From positions 62,001 to 126,000 of the forward strand of contig NZ_CANMAU010000001.1 in NCBI RefSeq assembly GCF_947495925.1: a DNA stretch of 64,000 bases, given 5' to 3'. Positions 45,955-55,738 of the stretch are shown here, in pieces. The translations under genes and the position numbers were made by a program. The stretch's first letter is position 1, and every line of letters begins with the position of its first letter. Source of the DNA: an uncultured Algibacter sp. (GTDB taxonomy: Bacteria > Bacteroidota > Bacteroidia > Flavobacteriales > Flavobacteriaceae). The notes under the pieces were generated by a model. It did not search any database and was not told the DNA's origin. It was given only the letters and a program-made list of their open reading frames with translations.

Positions 45955-48213
45955 TCAATTTTTGATAATTATAAGTTTAGATACATTATCAACTTTTAAT
46001 ATGTAGACACCTGACCTTAAGTTTTGAGAAAATTCTATTCGATATTTCTCATTGAATGCATCTTTTTCAGGTATTGTCTTTTTAATAAACCTACCATTTA
46101 AGTCAAATATTTCCACAACGTTTATAACCTCACTGGTTTTTATAAAAACTTCCTGATTAATAACAGGGTTAGGAAATATATTAATGGAAGCATCTGATAC
46201 TGATTCTTTTGAAAAATAAGGTAAAGCAAAATTATATGCATCAACCCCTATTTTCTCACCAATTATACGACCTGGTAGGTCATCTGCAGGCGGATGAATT
46301 CCTCCCCAGACTCTTGACAAACTAGTTTGATCGGAAGCGTCTCTGTAGGTGGCCCATTGTAAAGTTACATCCATAGACGGCCCTTTCTCAAACACCAAAA
46401 ACTCATCCTTTTTAGCGACAAACTCTCCCATACCTCCAGGAAAAAACTCATCTCCTGTGATCAATGTCATAACTTCGGCTGCTGCCCTCGAAAAAGTTGA
46501 ATGCCCCGATACATAGCCAGCAAAAGGTGGTGTTACAAAAGAGGGTCTTTGATAAGGCCACCATTTACTTGCCAAAATCCAGCCAACGCCAGCTACATCA
46601 GTCTCTGCTGAAGTTATAAAATCGTGCCCTTTCCAAGCATATAGCTTTATCTTTCCTACATTTTCGTTATCAATTCCACTTAAAGGGTCTCCTTCTTTAA
46701 TTTGTTCTATAAATCCATCTATCAATGGAATGCCTCCAACATGAAAATTTGGCAAACCTTCATTAGTACTCTGTCCCAACTCGGCCATATATCTGATAGC
46801 CGAAATGGGTCTAACATAATCGTACCATCCCTTTATACTCCATGCAGCAATGGCCGCATCGTGCATTGCGCCACCTAAAATAAAATAAGACTTTACATCC
46901 CATTCTAATGAATCTAAAACCTCTCCATTACCGTTAAATTTCTTTTTAAATAGAGGGTGATCACTTACGTAATTAAGGATAGTAAACCAATGACCTGGTG
47001 GTGTTTCGGAATCAGGTCCATCTGCCCAAAACTCTGCCAAAACCCGAGCATAATCAGCTCTAGGAACCATTTGAATATCATATGGATTTCCAGTAATGGG
47101 ATTCATTTCATGACCTTTACTAATGTCTCCTCCTTCTAATAAATTATAAAACTGATCGTAATCTGCAAATGATTCTGGTATAGAAGCTATATCAATATTA
47201 CCTATAGATCTTGGAGAGATATCCCACATTACACCATCCTTTGGATCTAACTGAGAACTCCAAATAGAGACTAACGAAAAATTCCATTTATATATCTCAT
47301 TTAAATTGGATGCCTCTGTAACATCCAATTGGGGAGGTGCTCCTGGATCTAGGTAAACATCATATGCCGTTTGCTCTCTTTCTAAAACCGTCTTGTCCTC
47401 TTGAGACAACGAAAAAGGAAATACACTTCCCCACTCGGCACCTAAAAATGCGGGAATAGAAGCCGTAATTTCGTTTCCACTTTGATCAATAAATGTCCTA
47501 AAACTTAAAGGTTGCCATCTATTGGGATCAACAATCTCGGTGTCTGTAGATTCAACCGTCAAGCGTAATGGTGGATTAACTGGAATATAGTACCTGTTAT
47601 TATATAAAGAGGCTTCATTTGATTGATCTTCTTTTCCATAATCCAAAATAGTCTGAGCAATATAATTCCCTAAAGCCTCAGGACTTCCCGAAGAATAATC
47701 AACAGAAGAAAAGTTAATATCATAACCTAACTCATCCATTAATAAATCAAATTCTTGAAGACTCTCTTCAGCCCCTGGAGAATTTTTAAACCGTTCAGAT
47801 AAAACCCTGTAGGCAGCGTAACTCAAAGTAGCTAACTGCGCTTCTTTTTTATCTTCTGTAGTTGAGAAAGGATTTAACACATTATTAATACCATTAAGTG
47901 TATTACCTATAAGGTATGGCTTTGCATTGTCATCATATAAAGCCCAACTATCATATAAAGCCACAGCTGTGTGAAATAGGTTTCTAGCGTGTACTGTGGG
48001 TCTAGCAAAATCATTGCGAATAGCCTCTAACAGAACTTCATTCCATAATCTTGCCACAGAATAGTTTCCAGGAGTATCCTTTACACCTTGAATAAAACTA
48101 GAATGATTATGATTAAACGTACTATTATCATAACGTTTTGTTTTATTCTTCTTTTGAGCAATTAAGAAAGTGCTAAATAAAAAACAAATAAATAATGTTG
48201 AAATTGACCTCAT
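45955..48213 (-). CDS. Vanadium-dependent haloperoxidase-like protein with type IX tail
   Basis: 752 residues from the ATG at 48213; two upstream ATGs would put charged residues before the signal (MRSISTLFICFLFSTFLIAQ). The vanadate site is visible: Lys550 and Arg556 (KWWPYQRP), His571 (SGHS) and His640 (GGIHPPADD) with the preceding Arg. These belong to the PAP2/vanadium haloperoxidase superfamily. The last 75 residues are a type A sorting domain (NIFPNPVINQ ... LRSGVYILKV ... IIIKN), so it is a type IX client at the surface. Halide choice cannot be read from sequence; acid phosphatase-like activity is an alternative. Confidence 0.82.
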   Translation of the reverse strand: MRSISTLFICFLFSTFLIAQKKNKTKRYDNSTFNHNHSSFIQGVKDTPGNYSVARLWNEVLLEAIRNDFARPTVHARNLFHTAVALYDSWALYDDNAKPYLIGNTLNGINNVLNPFSTTEDKKEAQLATLSYAAYRVLSERFKNSPGAEESLQEFDLLMDELGYDINFSSVDYSSGSPEALGNYIAQTILDYGKEDQSNEASLYNNRYYIPVNPPLRLTVESTDTEIVDPNRWQPLSFRTFIDQSGNEITASIPAFLGAEWGSVFPFSLSQEDKTVLEREQTAYDVYLDPGAPPQLDVTEASNLNEIYKWNFSLVSIWSSQLDPKDGVMWDISPRSIGNIDIASIPESFADYDQFYNLLEGGDISKGHEMNPITGNPYDIQMVPRADYARVLAEFWADGPDSETPPGHWFTILNYVSDHPLFKKKFNGNGEVLDSLEWDVKSYFILGGAMHDAAIAAWSIKGWYDYVRPISAIRYMAELGQSTNEGLPNFHVGGIPLIDGFIEQIKEGDPLSGIDNENVGKIKLYAWKGHDFITSAETDVAGVGWILASKWWPYQRPSFVTPPFAGYVSGHSTFSRAAAEVMTLITGDEFFPGGMGEFVAKKDEFLVFEKGPSMDVTLQWATYRDASDQTSLSRVWGGIHPPADDLPGRIIGEKIGVDAYNFALPYFSKESVSDASINIFPNPVINQEVFIKTSEVINVVEIFDLNGRFIKKTIPEKDAFNEKYRIEFSQNLRSGVYILKVDNVSKLIIIKN

Positions 48214-48304
48214 GTGATTCTCGCCGTACATTTTTATCCAAGAATTTCTAAATATAATAAAAATCAACGTCTATAGCTTGAAGGATGAACATCATATCAA
48301 AACT

Positions 48305-48344
48305 TGACTAGAAGACACAGAAGTATGAACTTCTATGACTAGAA
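48305..48344. repeat. Hairpin inside direct repeats upstream of the haloperoxidase gene
   Basis: TGACTAGAA occurs at 48305-48313 and 48336-48344 in the same orientation. Between them AGAAGT (48319-48324) and ACTTCT (48329-48334) form a 6-base stem with an ATGA loop. No T run follows, so it is not a clear terminator. It sits about 95 bases before the haloperoxidase start and 7 bases past the HAD gene stop. Confidence 0.4.
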
Positions 48345-48350
48345 ATAGAA

Positions 48351-48992
48351 TTAAATATTAATCATTTGTAGCAATTCATTCATATGACTAAATGTTTTGC
48401 TAGCATGTTCTTTCAATTCGTCTTTATAATCATGTTCGGTATACCCATAAACATCAAAGCCTCCTCTTTTAGCTCCCATGACACCAGAAACGCTATCTTC
48501 AATTACTAAACATTCCTCTGGCTTAAATCCCATTGTTTTGGCAGCCCATAAATAAATATCTGGCTCTGGTTTCCACTTTTGTATTGCATAGCAACTAAAA
48601 ATGTTACCCTCAAAAAAAGGCAGTAAACCAGTAACTTCTAGATTCAATCTAATTTTATTTTCGGGACCACTAGATGCCACACAAAATGGAATATCTAAAC
48701 TCTCTAAAACATCTCTAATACCAGTAATGGGTTGGATTTTTTCTCGAAAAGCTTCGAACGTATTGATGCGATAATCTGATTCGAAATTAATTGGTAATGG
48801 CTCTCCTATTCGGGCTGAAATTAAATTCATACAAAGGTTTAGTGCCTTTCCCTTTAAGGTAATTAAAGATTCTTTAAAGTCCATATTAGCCCCTAAATCA
48901 TTGGCCATATCCACTAAAACTCCTATTGCTATAGATTCGCTATCTATTAGTACGCCATCGCAATCAAATATGATGCATTTGTATTTTTTCAT
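48351..48992 (-). CDS. HAD phosphatase (beta-phosphoglucomutase-like)
   Basis: 213 residues. DCDGVLIDSES near residue 9 is motif I of HAD subfamily IA, VASSGPENK near 109 is motif II, KWKPEPDIYLWAAKTMG near 138 holds the Lys, and VIEDSVSGVMGAKRGG near 160 is motif IV. Cytosolic phosphatase or mutase acting on sugar phosphates; the exact substrate is unknown. Three bases separate it from the stop of the upstream type B protein gene. Confidence 0.87.
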   Translation of the reverse strand: MKKYKCIIFDCDGVLIDSESIAIGVLVDMANDLGANMDFKESLITLKGKALNLCMNLISARIGEPLPINFESDYRINTFEAFREKIQPITGIRDVLESLDIPFCVASSGPENKIRLNLEVTGLLPFFEGNIFSCYAIQKWKPEPDIYLWAAKTMGFKPEECLVIEDSVSGVMGAKRGGFDVYGYTEHDYKDELKEHASKTFSHMNELLQMINI

Positions 48993-48995
48993 TAT

Positions 48996-51068
48996 TTATC
49001 TTTTTAATGTAAAATGCCCTTTAACCCTTCTCGTAGAATTCAAATTTGCCACAAACCAATAATCAGAGGGTAATAATTTTACTCCATTAAATGTCCCATT
49101 CCAGCCATTAGAACTTGCTGAAAACTGCTTAAGTAGCTTTCCGTATCTATCGTAAACAAATATCATAGCATTAGGAAATTTTTGTAAGCCTTCAATTCTC
49201 CAAATGTCATTAACTCCATCCCCATTGGGAGTAAAAAATCTAGGGTAATCTAATATAAAAACATCCTCTATTACCGTATTTAAGCATTTTTTATCTCTAA
49301 AATAAACCTTATACTCTCCCCCTGCCAAATTATAAAATACATTAGAATCTTGATAATTAATACCATCTAAAGAATACTCTAATAAGCTACCCATTTTAGA
49401 TATTATTTCTATAGAATTTGCCCCAGATACTTCGGTAACTTTAACATCATTTATTTCAGGAAATTGATCATATTTCAATTCAAAGTCAAAACTATTTTCG
49501 CAAACCGAACCATTAATATCGCTGGTTACATAAACAGCATACGTTCCTTTTTCTGAAATTGAAACTTCAAAGGTATCGGATATTAGACTACCATCTTCAT
49601 AAGTCCATGAGTAGGTTAAGAAACTTGAGTCTAACCTCAAATTTAATGACTGTTGAGACTCACATATTGAATAAGACTCTTGAAGTTCAATGTTAGGTTT
49701 GGAAATAGAAAGTGAAATCAAATTACTTTCCGTACAGTTCTCCGTAGATTGAAATTTAATTTTATATAAGTCACTACTTTCCATATCAGATGGCAGTGTA
49801 ACTTTAATATTTCCACTAATATCAGTTGAAACCGAAGCGAGCAACGTACCATTACTAAAACTTCCATTACTATCGCTTAAAAATACTGAAAACTCGGTGT
49901 TCATTTCAAACTCTCCAAGTAAATTATACGTGAAGTCAATGGAACTCCCTGAACAAAGCGTACCTAAGATTGGACTTTCGATAGTAATTCCTTTTAAAAT
50001 ATTATCATAGACCGAAGCATAGATTTCGTTATTTTTAGAATAAACAACTACCACATCATTAAACGCTTGATTTATTTCTAAATTATGACTTCTGCCTTCT
50101 GCGACCAGTACAGGCATTCCGAAAGTCTCTCCCTGATCATAACTAACATTAAATAGCAATTCCCCATTAGAATTTTTATAACCATCAATCAAGGTCCCTT
50201 TATTATCTGCCACTAAAGTGCGGCCAGTTTCACTTCCATCATTCGCACCTAGATTAAGCTCCTCTGATTCACCCGAGTTGACATCAATTTTATATCCTGT
50301 AGTATTAGTAGTTGCTCCTCCCCCTCCCACAAAAATAAAATCACCACACGGTCCTTCACTAAGAGCATAACTTGAAAAAAAAACTGAAGGGAAATTTTGA
50401 AAATTTATGGAAGAAAAAGTTATACCCGAATCCTCACTTTTAAACAAAAACAATCTTGGATCATCGGCAGGAACATAAACAATTCCATTAGAATCCGTTC
50501 TTACATCGGCATAAACGTAACCGTCAAATTGTTTTGTTATAAACGCCCCTTCACCATAATTATCATTAAAATAAACGACTTTACCAAGCCTGTCAATTAT
50601 ATAGATCATGTTGTCATAAGTTGCCATATGCACTGCATCCCCTTCACCACTACCTAGAACCCTTGGATCACTATACGTAATCCCTCCATCGGTACTCTTT
50701 GAAAATTGTACAGAATTACCTCTTAGCCATGCAATAAAAACATCCCCCCTTTGATTAATTGCTATTTCTGCTTCACCATAAGTATTTGAAACCAAAACGC
50801 TGGGAGAAAAACTTTGTCCTCTATTTGAACTTTTAGAAACCTTAATTCCGGAAGATCTACTTTGATATACAATATAAATCTCTCCTTTAGAGTTAACAGC
50901 AATATTTCGACTCGTATTTGCCTCTCCAATACTATTATCAACAGACGAGTTATCACTTATCTTTACATCCTGATATAAAGGGGTTTGGGCAAATGCATAA
51001 AACTGATAAAAGCTAATAACCAAAAGAACTATTACCCTTTTCTTTGTTATTAGATAACAACCAAACAC
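48996..51068 (-). CDS. Large beta-propeller protein with type B type IX sorting domain
   Basis: 690 residues from a GTG start at 51068, giving a signal peptide that ends YAFAQ. Residues about 30-355 show repeated propeller-like strands with BNR Asp-box-like motifs (SKSSNRGQSF, SKSTDGGITY, KSEDSGITF, SYDQGETF). The centre has immunoglobulin-like repeats (SLSISKPNIELQ). The C-terminal 80 residues are the gliding-type B sorting domain (FFTPNGDGVNDIWRIEG ... DRYGKLLKQF ... GHFTLKR). It should be moved to the cell surface by PorV/PorU; ligand unknown. Confidence 0.82.
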   Translation of the reverse strand: MFGCYLITKKRVIVLLVISFYQFYAFAQTPLYQDVKISDNSSVDNSIGEANTSRNIAVNSKGEIYIVYQSRSSGIKVSKSSNRGQSFSPSVLVSNTYGEAEIAINQRGDVFIAWLRGNSVQFSKSTDGGITYSDPRVLGSGEGDAVHMATYDNMIYIIDRLGKVVYFNDNYGEGAFITKQFDGYVYADVRTDSNGIVYVPADDPRLFLFKSEDSGITFSSINFQNFPSVFFSSYALSEGPCGDFIFVGGGGATTNTTGYKIDVNSGESEELNLGANDGSETGRTLVADNKGTLIDGYKNSNGELLFNVSYDQGETFGMPVLVAEGRSHNLEINQAFNDVVVVYSKNNEIYASVYDNILKGITIESPILGTLCSGSSIDFTYNLLGEFEMNTEFSVFLSDSNGSFSNGTLLASVSTDISGNIKVTLPSDMESSDLYKIKFQSTENCTESNLISLSISKPNIELQESYSICESQQSLNLRLDSSFLTYSWTYEDGSLISDTFEVSISEKGTYAVYVTSDINGSVCENSFDFELKYDQFPEINDVKVTEVSGANSIEIISKMGSLLEYSLDGINYQDSNVFYNLAGGEYKVYFRDKKCLNTVIEDVFILDYPRFFTPNGDGVNDIWRIEGLQKFPNAMIFVYDRYGKLLKQFSASSNGWNGTFNGVKLLPSDYWFVANLNSTRRVKGHFTLKR

Positions 51069-51161
51069 TTTATATGAAATTAAACACCAAATAATAATAC
51101 CCTCTTTAAATTTTATTCTCTAAACGTCAAAAACAAGCTTTCTCTTTGTTTTTATTTCTTT

Positions 51162-51845
51162 TTAAGGTGTAGAATTAGAAACCTGCAATAGCTTTCCGTT
51201 ATAATATTTATTTCCATTAAGCGAAAAATCAAAAACGTATTGCGCCATTTCTAAAGCTGTAGTTGGCGCTTCGTATCCAGGGAAAGCCTCTTCTAACATT
51301 TCAGTCTGTACGGCACCTAAAGCCAATACATTAAACGACATCCCAGAATCTTTATATTCCTCAGCTAACAACTCCGTTAACGTAATAACGGCAGCTTTAC
51401 TAGAACTATAAGCTGCTAAACCTGGAAACTTCATACTGCCTTGTACACCACCCATTGAGCTAATAGTTACAACATGACTGCTACTTTTCATAAATGGCAA
51501 CACTATTCTTGTTAGTTCAGCTACTCCGTAAACATTGGTTTTGTAAACGCTCTCAAAATCCGATATAGACGTTTCAGCAAATAGTTTATTTAAAAGCATT
51601 CCTGCATTATTAATTAACACATCCACATGCTTCCATTCCAATATTACAAAATTTTCAACTTTCTTATAAGCCTCTTGACTACTCAAATCAAAAGGAAAAC
51701 ATGTCACATTTTCTAAATTTAAACTTTGAATTGGCTTTTCATTTCTTGAAAGCGCTAGAACATTATGTCCAGCTTTAGCAAACAATTGAACTAATTCAAA
51801 ACCAATACCTCTACTTGTTCCGGTAATAATTATGTTTTTACTCAT
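51162..51845 (-). CDS. Short-chain dehydrogenase/reductase
   Basis: 227 residues. TGTSRGIGFE near residue 8, NNAG near 79 and YSSSK near 146 are the cofactor and catalytic motifs. Its start overlaps the end of the M28 peptidase gene by 8 bases, so it is co-transcribed with it. Substrate unknown. It is not the close paralog of the pair around the GH gene. Confidence 0.85.
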   Translation of the reverse strand: MSKNIIITGTSRGIGFELVQLFAKAGHNVLALSRNEKPIQSLNLENVTCFPFDLSSQEAYKKVENFVILEWKHVDVLINNAGMLLNKLFAETSISDFESVYKTNVYGVAELTRIVLPFMKSSSHVVTISSMGGVQGSMKFPGLAAYSSSKAAVITLTELLAEEYKDSGMSFNVLALGAVQTEMLEEAFPGYEAPTTALEMAQYVFDFSLNGNKYYNGKLLQVSNSTP

Positions 51846-52782
51846 TGTTCATCATAATTTCTTTAGTAGTCGTATTTGTCATTGTTTCTATTGCAGGAAT
51901 CAATTTATTAATCAAACTTGCCATAAACTGATAATCTAATTTATCCACCTCATCATCAACATGATGATAATAGTCAAAATTAGACATATCACATGAAGAA
52001 ATTGTTTGGCAAGGCACTTTAAATTCTTGATAGAACGGGTAATTATCTGAACGCTTAAACAAACTATATTTTATCGCCACTTCTGACTTTCCTATTACAT
52101 TTGATTTGGTATAAGCATTTATCCTTTCAGCCATATTAGACATATCAAAACCGGTTACAAATGCTTCGTAATCTCGATCTTTAAAAGGCACGCCTATCAT
52201 TTCAAAATTAACCATGGTATATAAGTTCAAATTTTCCGCCTTAAGGCGTTTAGCTAAATGTTTAGATCCCAAAAGCCCTTTTTCTTCTGCAGAGAACAAT
52301 GAAAATATTATGCTTCTTTTATTATTTTTTTTAATTGAAAAATATTTAGCCAAAGCAATTACCGCACTGGTTCCTGCTGCATTATCATTTGCTCCATTGG
52401 CAATCGAATCACCATCAACAGTTTTTCCATAACCAATATGATCGTAATGAGCTCCTATGACAACAAACTCATTTTTGAGTTTTGCATCACTCCCTTCAAT
52501 AAACCCAACAACATTGAACGCATCCAAACTATCAACTTTAAAATTATCCCGATATGTTTCAAAATATGGTTTTATTTTATTTTTCTTAAAAATAGTCTCA
52601 ATATATACGGCTGCTTTTTCAATTCCTTCGCTCCCCGTATCTCTTCCTGCTAGATCATCAGAAGCTAAATAAGCTACTGTGCTTTTTACATCGTCTGGGG
52701 TAATTGTAATCAATTTGGATTTTTCTTGGCCGCCACAACTAAAAACAAGAAGCAAAGCCACTACATATATTATTCTATTCAT
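51838..52782 (-). CDS. M28-family metallopeptidase lipoprotein
   Basis: 314 residues with a lipobox (VFSCGG, Cys at about 16). The two-zinc site is seen as GAHYDHIG (His and Asp), GANDNAAGTSA (bridging Asp), FSAEEKGLLGS (catalytic Glu and ligand) and HHVDDE near the C-terminus. It is likely an aminopeptidase on the envelope side. It overlaps the downstream SDR gene; the pdhC terminator lies upstream. Confidence 0.88.
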   Translation of the reverse strand: MNRIIYVVALLLVFSCGGQEKSKLITITPDDVKSTVAYLASDDLAGRDTGSEGIEKAAVYIETIFKKNKIKPYFETYRDNFKVDSLDAFNVVGFIEGSDAKLKNEFVVIGAHYDHIGYGKTVDGDSIANGANDNAAGTSAVIALAKYFSIKKNNKRSIIFSLFSAEEKGLLGSKHLAKRLKAENLNLYTMVNFEMIGVPFKDRDYEAFVTGFDMSNMAERINAYTKSNVIGKSEVAIKYSLFKRSDNYPFYQEFKVPCQTISSCDMSNFDYYHHVDDEVDKLDYQFMASLINKLIPAIETMTNTTTKEIMMNNE

Positions 52783-52879
52783 AAGAAAATTTATTAAAGT
52801 TTAAAGATAAAAAACTCTTTACAACGATTCTACTTTTATGCCTATTTATACGAGAAGATCGCCTGTTTCTCTTTTAAAC

Positions 52880-52911
52880 AAAAAAACCTGTTTCAAATAA
52901 TATGAAACAGG
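52880..52911 (-). terminator. Intrinsic terminator after pdhC
   Basis: On the reverse strand CCTGTTTCA (52911-52903) pairs with TGAAACAGG (52895-52887) across a 7-base loop, followed by a run of seven T. It lies 26 bases after the pdhC stop and separates it from the M28 gene. Confidence 0.75.
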
Positions 52912-52936
52912 CCTATATATTAAAAAAATAAACTTT

Positions 52937-54553
52937 TTAAACTAACATCGTCACTGGGTTTTCAATGTATCCCTTTAAGGTTTGAAGGAATTGAGCTCCT
53001 GTAGCTCCGTCAACCGTTCTATGGTCGCAGGCTAATGATAATTTCATAGTGTGTCCTACAACTATTTGACCATTCTTAACAACTGGCTTTTCAACAATAT
53101 TTCCAACAGAAAGAATTGCCGAATTTGGTTGATTGATGATAGAGGTAAATGTATCAATACCAAACATACCTAAGTTAGATACCGTAAAGGTACTTCCTTG
53201 CATTTCATCCGGTGTAAGTTTTTTGTTTCTAGCTTTTCCTGCTAACTCTTTAACAGCAGCTCCAATTTGCGGTAAGGTTTGCTCATTTGCAAAGCGCACC
53301 ACTGGCACAACCAATCCATCAGGAACTGCTACTGCAACACCTATATGCACATGGTTATTCAAACGCATTTTATCAGCAAACCATTGTGAATTCACTTGAG
53401 GATGTTGCTTCAAGGCTAAAGCACAAGCCTTAACTACAATATCGTTATAAGAAATCTTGGTATCAGGAATGGAATTAAACTGAGTACGGAATGCCATGGC
53501 ATTTTCCATATCAAACTCAACACTTAAATAATAGTGAGGAGCAGAAAACTTAGAATTCGTTAAAGCCTTTGCTATTGCTTTACGCATTTGCGAATTATCT
53601 ACATCATCAAAATCTTCCTGACCTGATGGCACAAATTTTCCAACGGAAGCCGCAGATACTGCTGGCTCATAATTCTCTATATCCCGCTTAATAATACGTC
53701 CATTTTCACCAGAACCCTGAACTTTAATTAAATTAATACCTTTTTCTTCTGCCAATTTTTTAGCTAAAGGAGACACATACACTCGCCCATTAGCGGTCAC
53801 TGGTGTAGGAGCTGGTGCGCTGGTTTTAGATGCTACAACCGGAGCTGCTTTTGGAGTCTCTTTTTTAGCTTCTACTTTTGATGCTTCCTCCTTTTTAGCT
53901 GGTGTCGAAGATGAAAAGTTAGCAGACACTCCAGAAATATCTGTTCCTGCAGGTCCAATAATAGCAAGTAACTCATCAACCTTTGCAGATTCACCTTCCT
54001 GTAATCCTATTTCTAATAAAGTTCCTGATTGGAATGATTCAAATTCCATAGTTGCCTTATCTGTTTCTATTTCAGCTAAAATATCACCTTCTTCTACAAC
54101 ATCACCTACTTTTTTCAACCATGTTGCCACAGTTCCTTCTTCCATGGTATCACTTAGACGTGGCATAGTAACCACAATAACACCTTCAGGCAATTCAACA
54201 GCTTCGCTTGATGAATTGTCAGCTTCTACAGTCTCAGTAACTTCGGCTTTCGTTTCTTCAGCTTCAGCAGGAGCAGAACTCCCTCCGCCACTTAATATTC
54301 CTGAAATATCTTCTCCATCATCTCCTATAATAGCTAAAAGTTCATCAACTTTAGTTGTTTCTCCTTCTTGTACACCAATATGAAGTAAAGTTCCTTCGTT
54401 GAAGGATTCAAATTCCATTGTTGCTTTATCTGTTTCAATTTCAGCCAGTATATCGCCTTCTTCAATTTTATCTCCTACTTTCTTTAGCCAAGCCGCAACA
54501 GTACCTTCTTCCATGGTATCGCTTAAACGCGGCATATTTACTACTATTGCCAT
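52937..54553 (-). CDS. pdhC: Pyruvate dehydrogenase E2 (dihydrolipoamide acetyltransferase)
   Basis: 538 residues with two lipoyl domains (Lys43 and Lys166, both in ETDKATMEFES), Ala/Pro/Glu-rich linkers, an E3-binding domain at about 258-293 (VSPLAKKLAEEKG), and a catalytic domain ending with DHRTVDGATG near 512-521. It passes acetyl groups to CoA. The two lipoyl domains are almost the same in sequence, an internal duplication. It follows pdhA after 3 bases; the E1 beta gene is not present here. Confidence 0.95.
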   Translation of the reverse strand: MAIVVNMPRLSDTMEEGTVAAWLKKVGDKIEEGDILAEIETDKATMEFESFNEGTLLHIGVQEGETTKVDELLAIIGDDGEDISGILSGGGSSAPAEAEETKAEVTETVEADNSSSEAVELPEGVIVVTMPRLSDTMEEGTVATWLKKVGDVVEEGDILAEIETDKATMEFESFQSGTLLEIGLQEGESAKVDELLAIIGPAGTDISGVSANFSSSTPAKKEEASKVEAKKETPKAAPVVASKTSAPAPTPVTANGRVYVSPLAKKLAEEKGINLIKVQGSGENGRIIKRDIENYEPAVSAASVGKFVPSGQEDFDDVDNSQMRKAIAKALTNSKFSAPHYYLSVEFDMENAMAFRTQFNSIPDTKISYNDIVVKACALALKQHPQVNSQWFADKMRLNNHVHIGVAVAVPDGLVVPVVRFANEQTLPQIGAAVKELAGKARNKKLTPDEMQGSTFTVSNLGMFGIDTFTSIINQPNSAILSVGNIVEKPVVKNGQIVVGHTMKLSLACDHRTVDGATGAQFLQTLKGYIENPVTMLV

Positions 54554-54556
54554 AGC

Positions 54557-55555
54557 TTATAATTTGTGTTGAATAAATGGATAATCTTCTTGCTCGTATA
54601 CCATATCATAAAGTTGTTGCTTCTCTGGATAAGGTGATTCATCTGCAAATTTTTCACACTCTAATACTCTAGCTTTAACACGTTTGTCAATAACTTTTAT
54701 GTCATCTTCAGTTGCATACTTCTTATCTAAAAGCACATCCTTAACTTGAGTAATAGGGTCAATTTTTTTGTACTCTTCTACTTCATCTTTAGTTCTATAG
54801 TGTTGGGCGTCGCTCATTGAGTGTCCTCTATACCTATACGTTTTAAGCTCTAAAAATGTAGGACCTCCTCCTTTTCTCGCTCTCTGAATAGCTTCATCAA
54901 AAGCTTCAGCAACTTTAATTGGATTCATTCCGTCAACGGGCGCACAAGGCATATCATAGCCCAACCCTAATTTGTATATATCTTCATGATTTGCTGTTCT
55001 TTCAACAGACGTTCCCATGGCGTAACCATTATTTTCACAAACAAATACGACTGGTAAATTCCAAAGCATAGCCAAGTTAAAGGTTTCGTGAAGAGAACCC
55101 TGTCTAGCAGCACCATCACCAAAACAGCATAAAGTTACACCATCTTCACCATGATATTTATCTCCAAAAGCAATTCCTGCTCCTAAAGGAATTTGACCAC
55201 CAACAATACCGTGCCCACCGTAAAAGCGAAATTCTTTAGAAAATATATGCATAGAACCTCCCATTCCACCAGAAGTTCCAGTTGCTTTTCCATAAAGTTC
55301 AGCCATAACACGTTTTGGATCAACACCCATACCAATAGGCTGAACGTGGTTACGATATGCAGTTATCATTTTATCTTTAGTCAAATCCATAGCATGTAAA
55401 GCACCTGCCAATACAGCTTCTTGACCATTATATAAGTGAAGAAATCCTCTTACTTTTTGTTGAATGTAAACAGCAGCAAGTTTGTCTTCAAACTTTCTCC
55501 AGAATAACATGTCCTCATACCACTTGAGGTAAACCTCTTTCGTTATTTTTTGCAT
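54557..55555 (-). CDS. pdhA: Pyruvate dehydrogenase E1 alpha subunit
   Basis: 332 residues. The thiamine diphosphate motif is CCFGDGAARQGSLHE near 163-177 ending in VFVCENN near 195-201, and the phosphorylation-loop-like YRGHSMSDAQHYR is near 262-274. The N-terminal LYNGQEAVLAGALHAM is typical. It decarboxylates pyruvate with a beta subunit encoded elsewhere. pdhA-pdhC form an operon, downstream of cdd. Confidence 0.93.
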   Translation of the reverse strand: MQKITKEVYLKWYEDMLFWRKFEDKLAAVYIQQKVRGFLHLYNGQEAVLAGALHAMDLTKDKMITAYRNHVQPIGMGVDPKRVMAELYGKATGTSGGMGGSMHIFSKEFRFYGGHGIVGGQIPLGAGIAFGDKYHGEDGVTLCCFGDGAARQGSLHETFNLAMLWNLPVVFVCENNGYAMGTSVERTANHEDIYKLGLGYDMPCAPVDGMNPIKVAEAFDEAIQRARKGGGPTFLELKTYRYRGHSMSDAQHYRTKDEVEEYKKIDPITQVKDVLLDKKYATEDDIKVIDKRVKARVLECEKFADESPYPEKQQLYDMVYEQEDYPFIQHKL

Positions 55556-55587
55556 CGAATAATGTTAAATTATTAATTAGCGGATTA

Positions 55588-55595
55588 CAAAAGTA
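55588..55595 (-). promoter_or_regulatory. Candidate -7 box of pdhA
   Basis: Reverse-strand TACTTTTG, exact TAnnTTTG, 32 bases before the pdhA ATG. No -33 TTG at a good distance. Confidence 0.35.
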
Positions 55596-55738
55596 ATACT
55601 TTGTCAGTTACTGAAAAAACTCAATCTTATTAAACTAGAAAAAATGTGAAAAAACAGACTCTAATTCCCTCCAATTATTTATTTAATAATTTTAAGAATA
55701 CATTCTTAGATATCTGAAAAACATCATAAGAAAAAATG

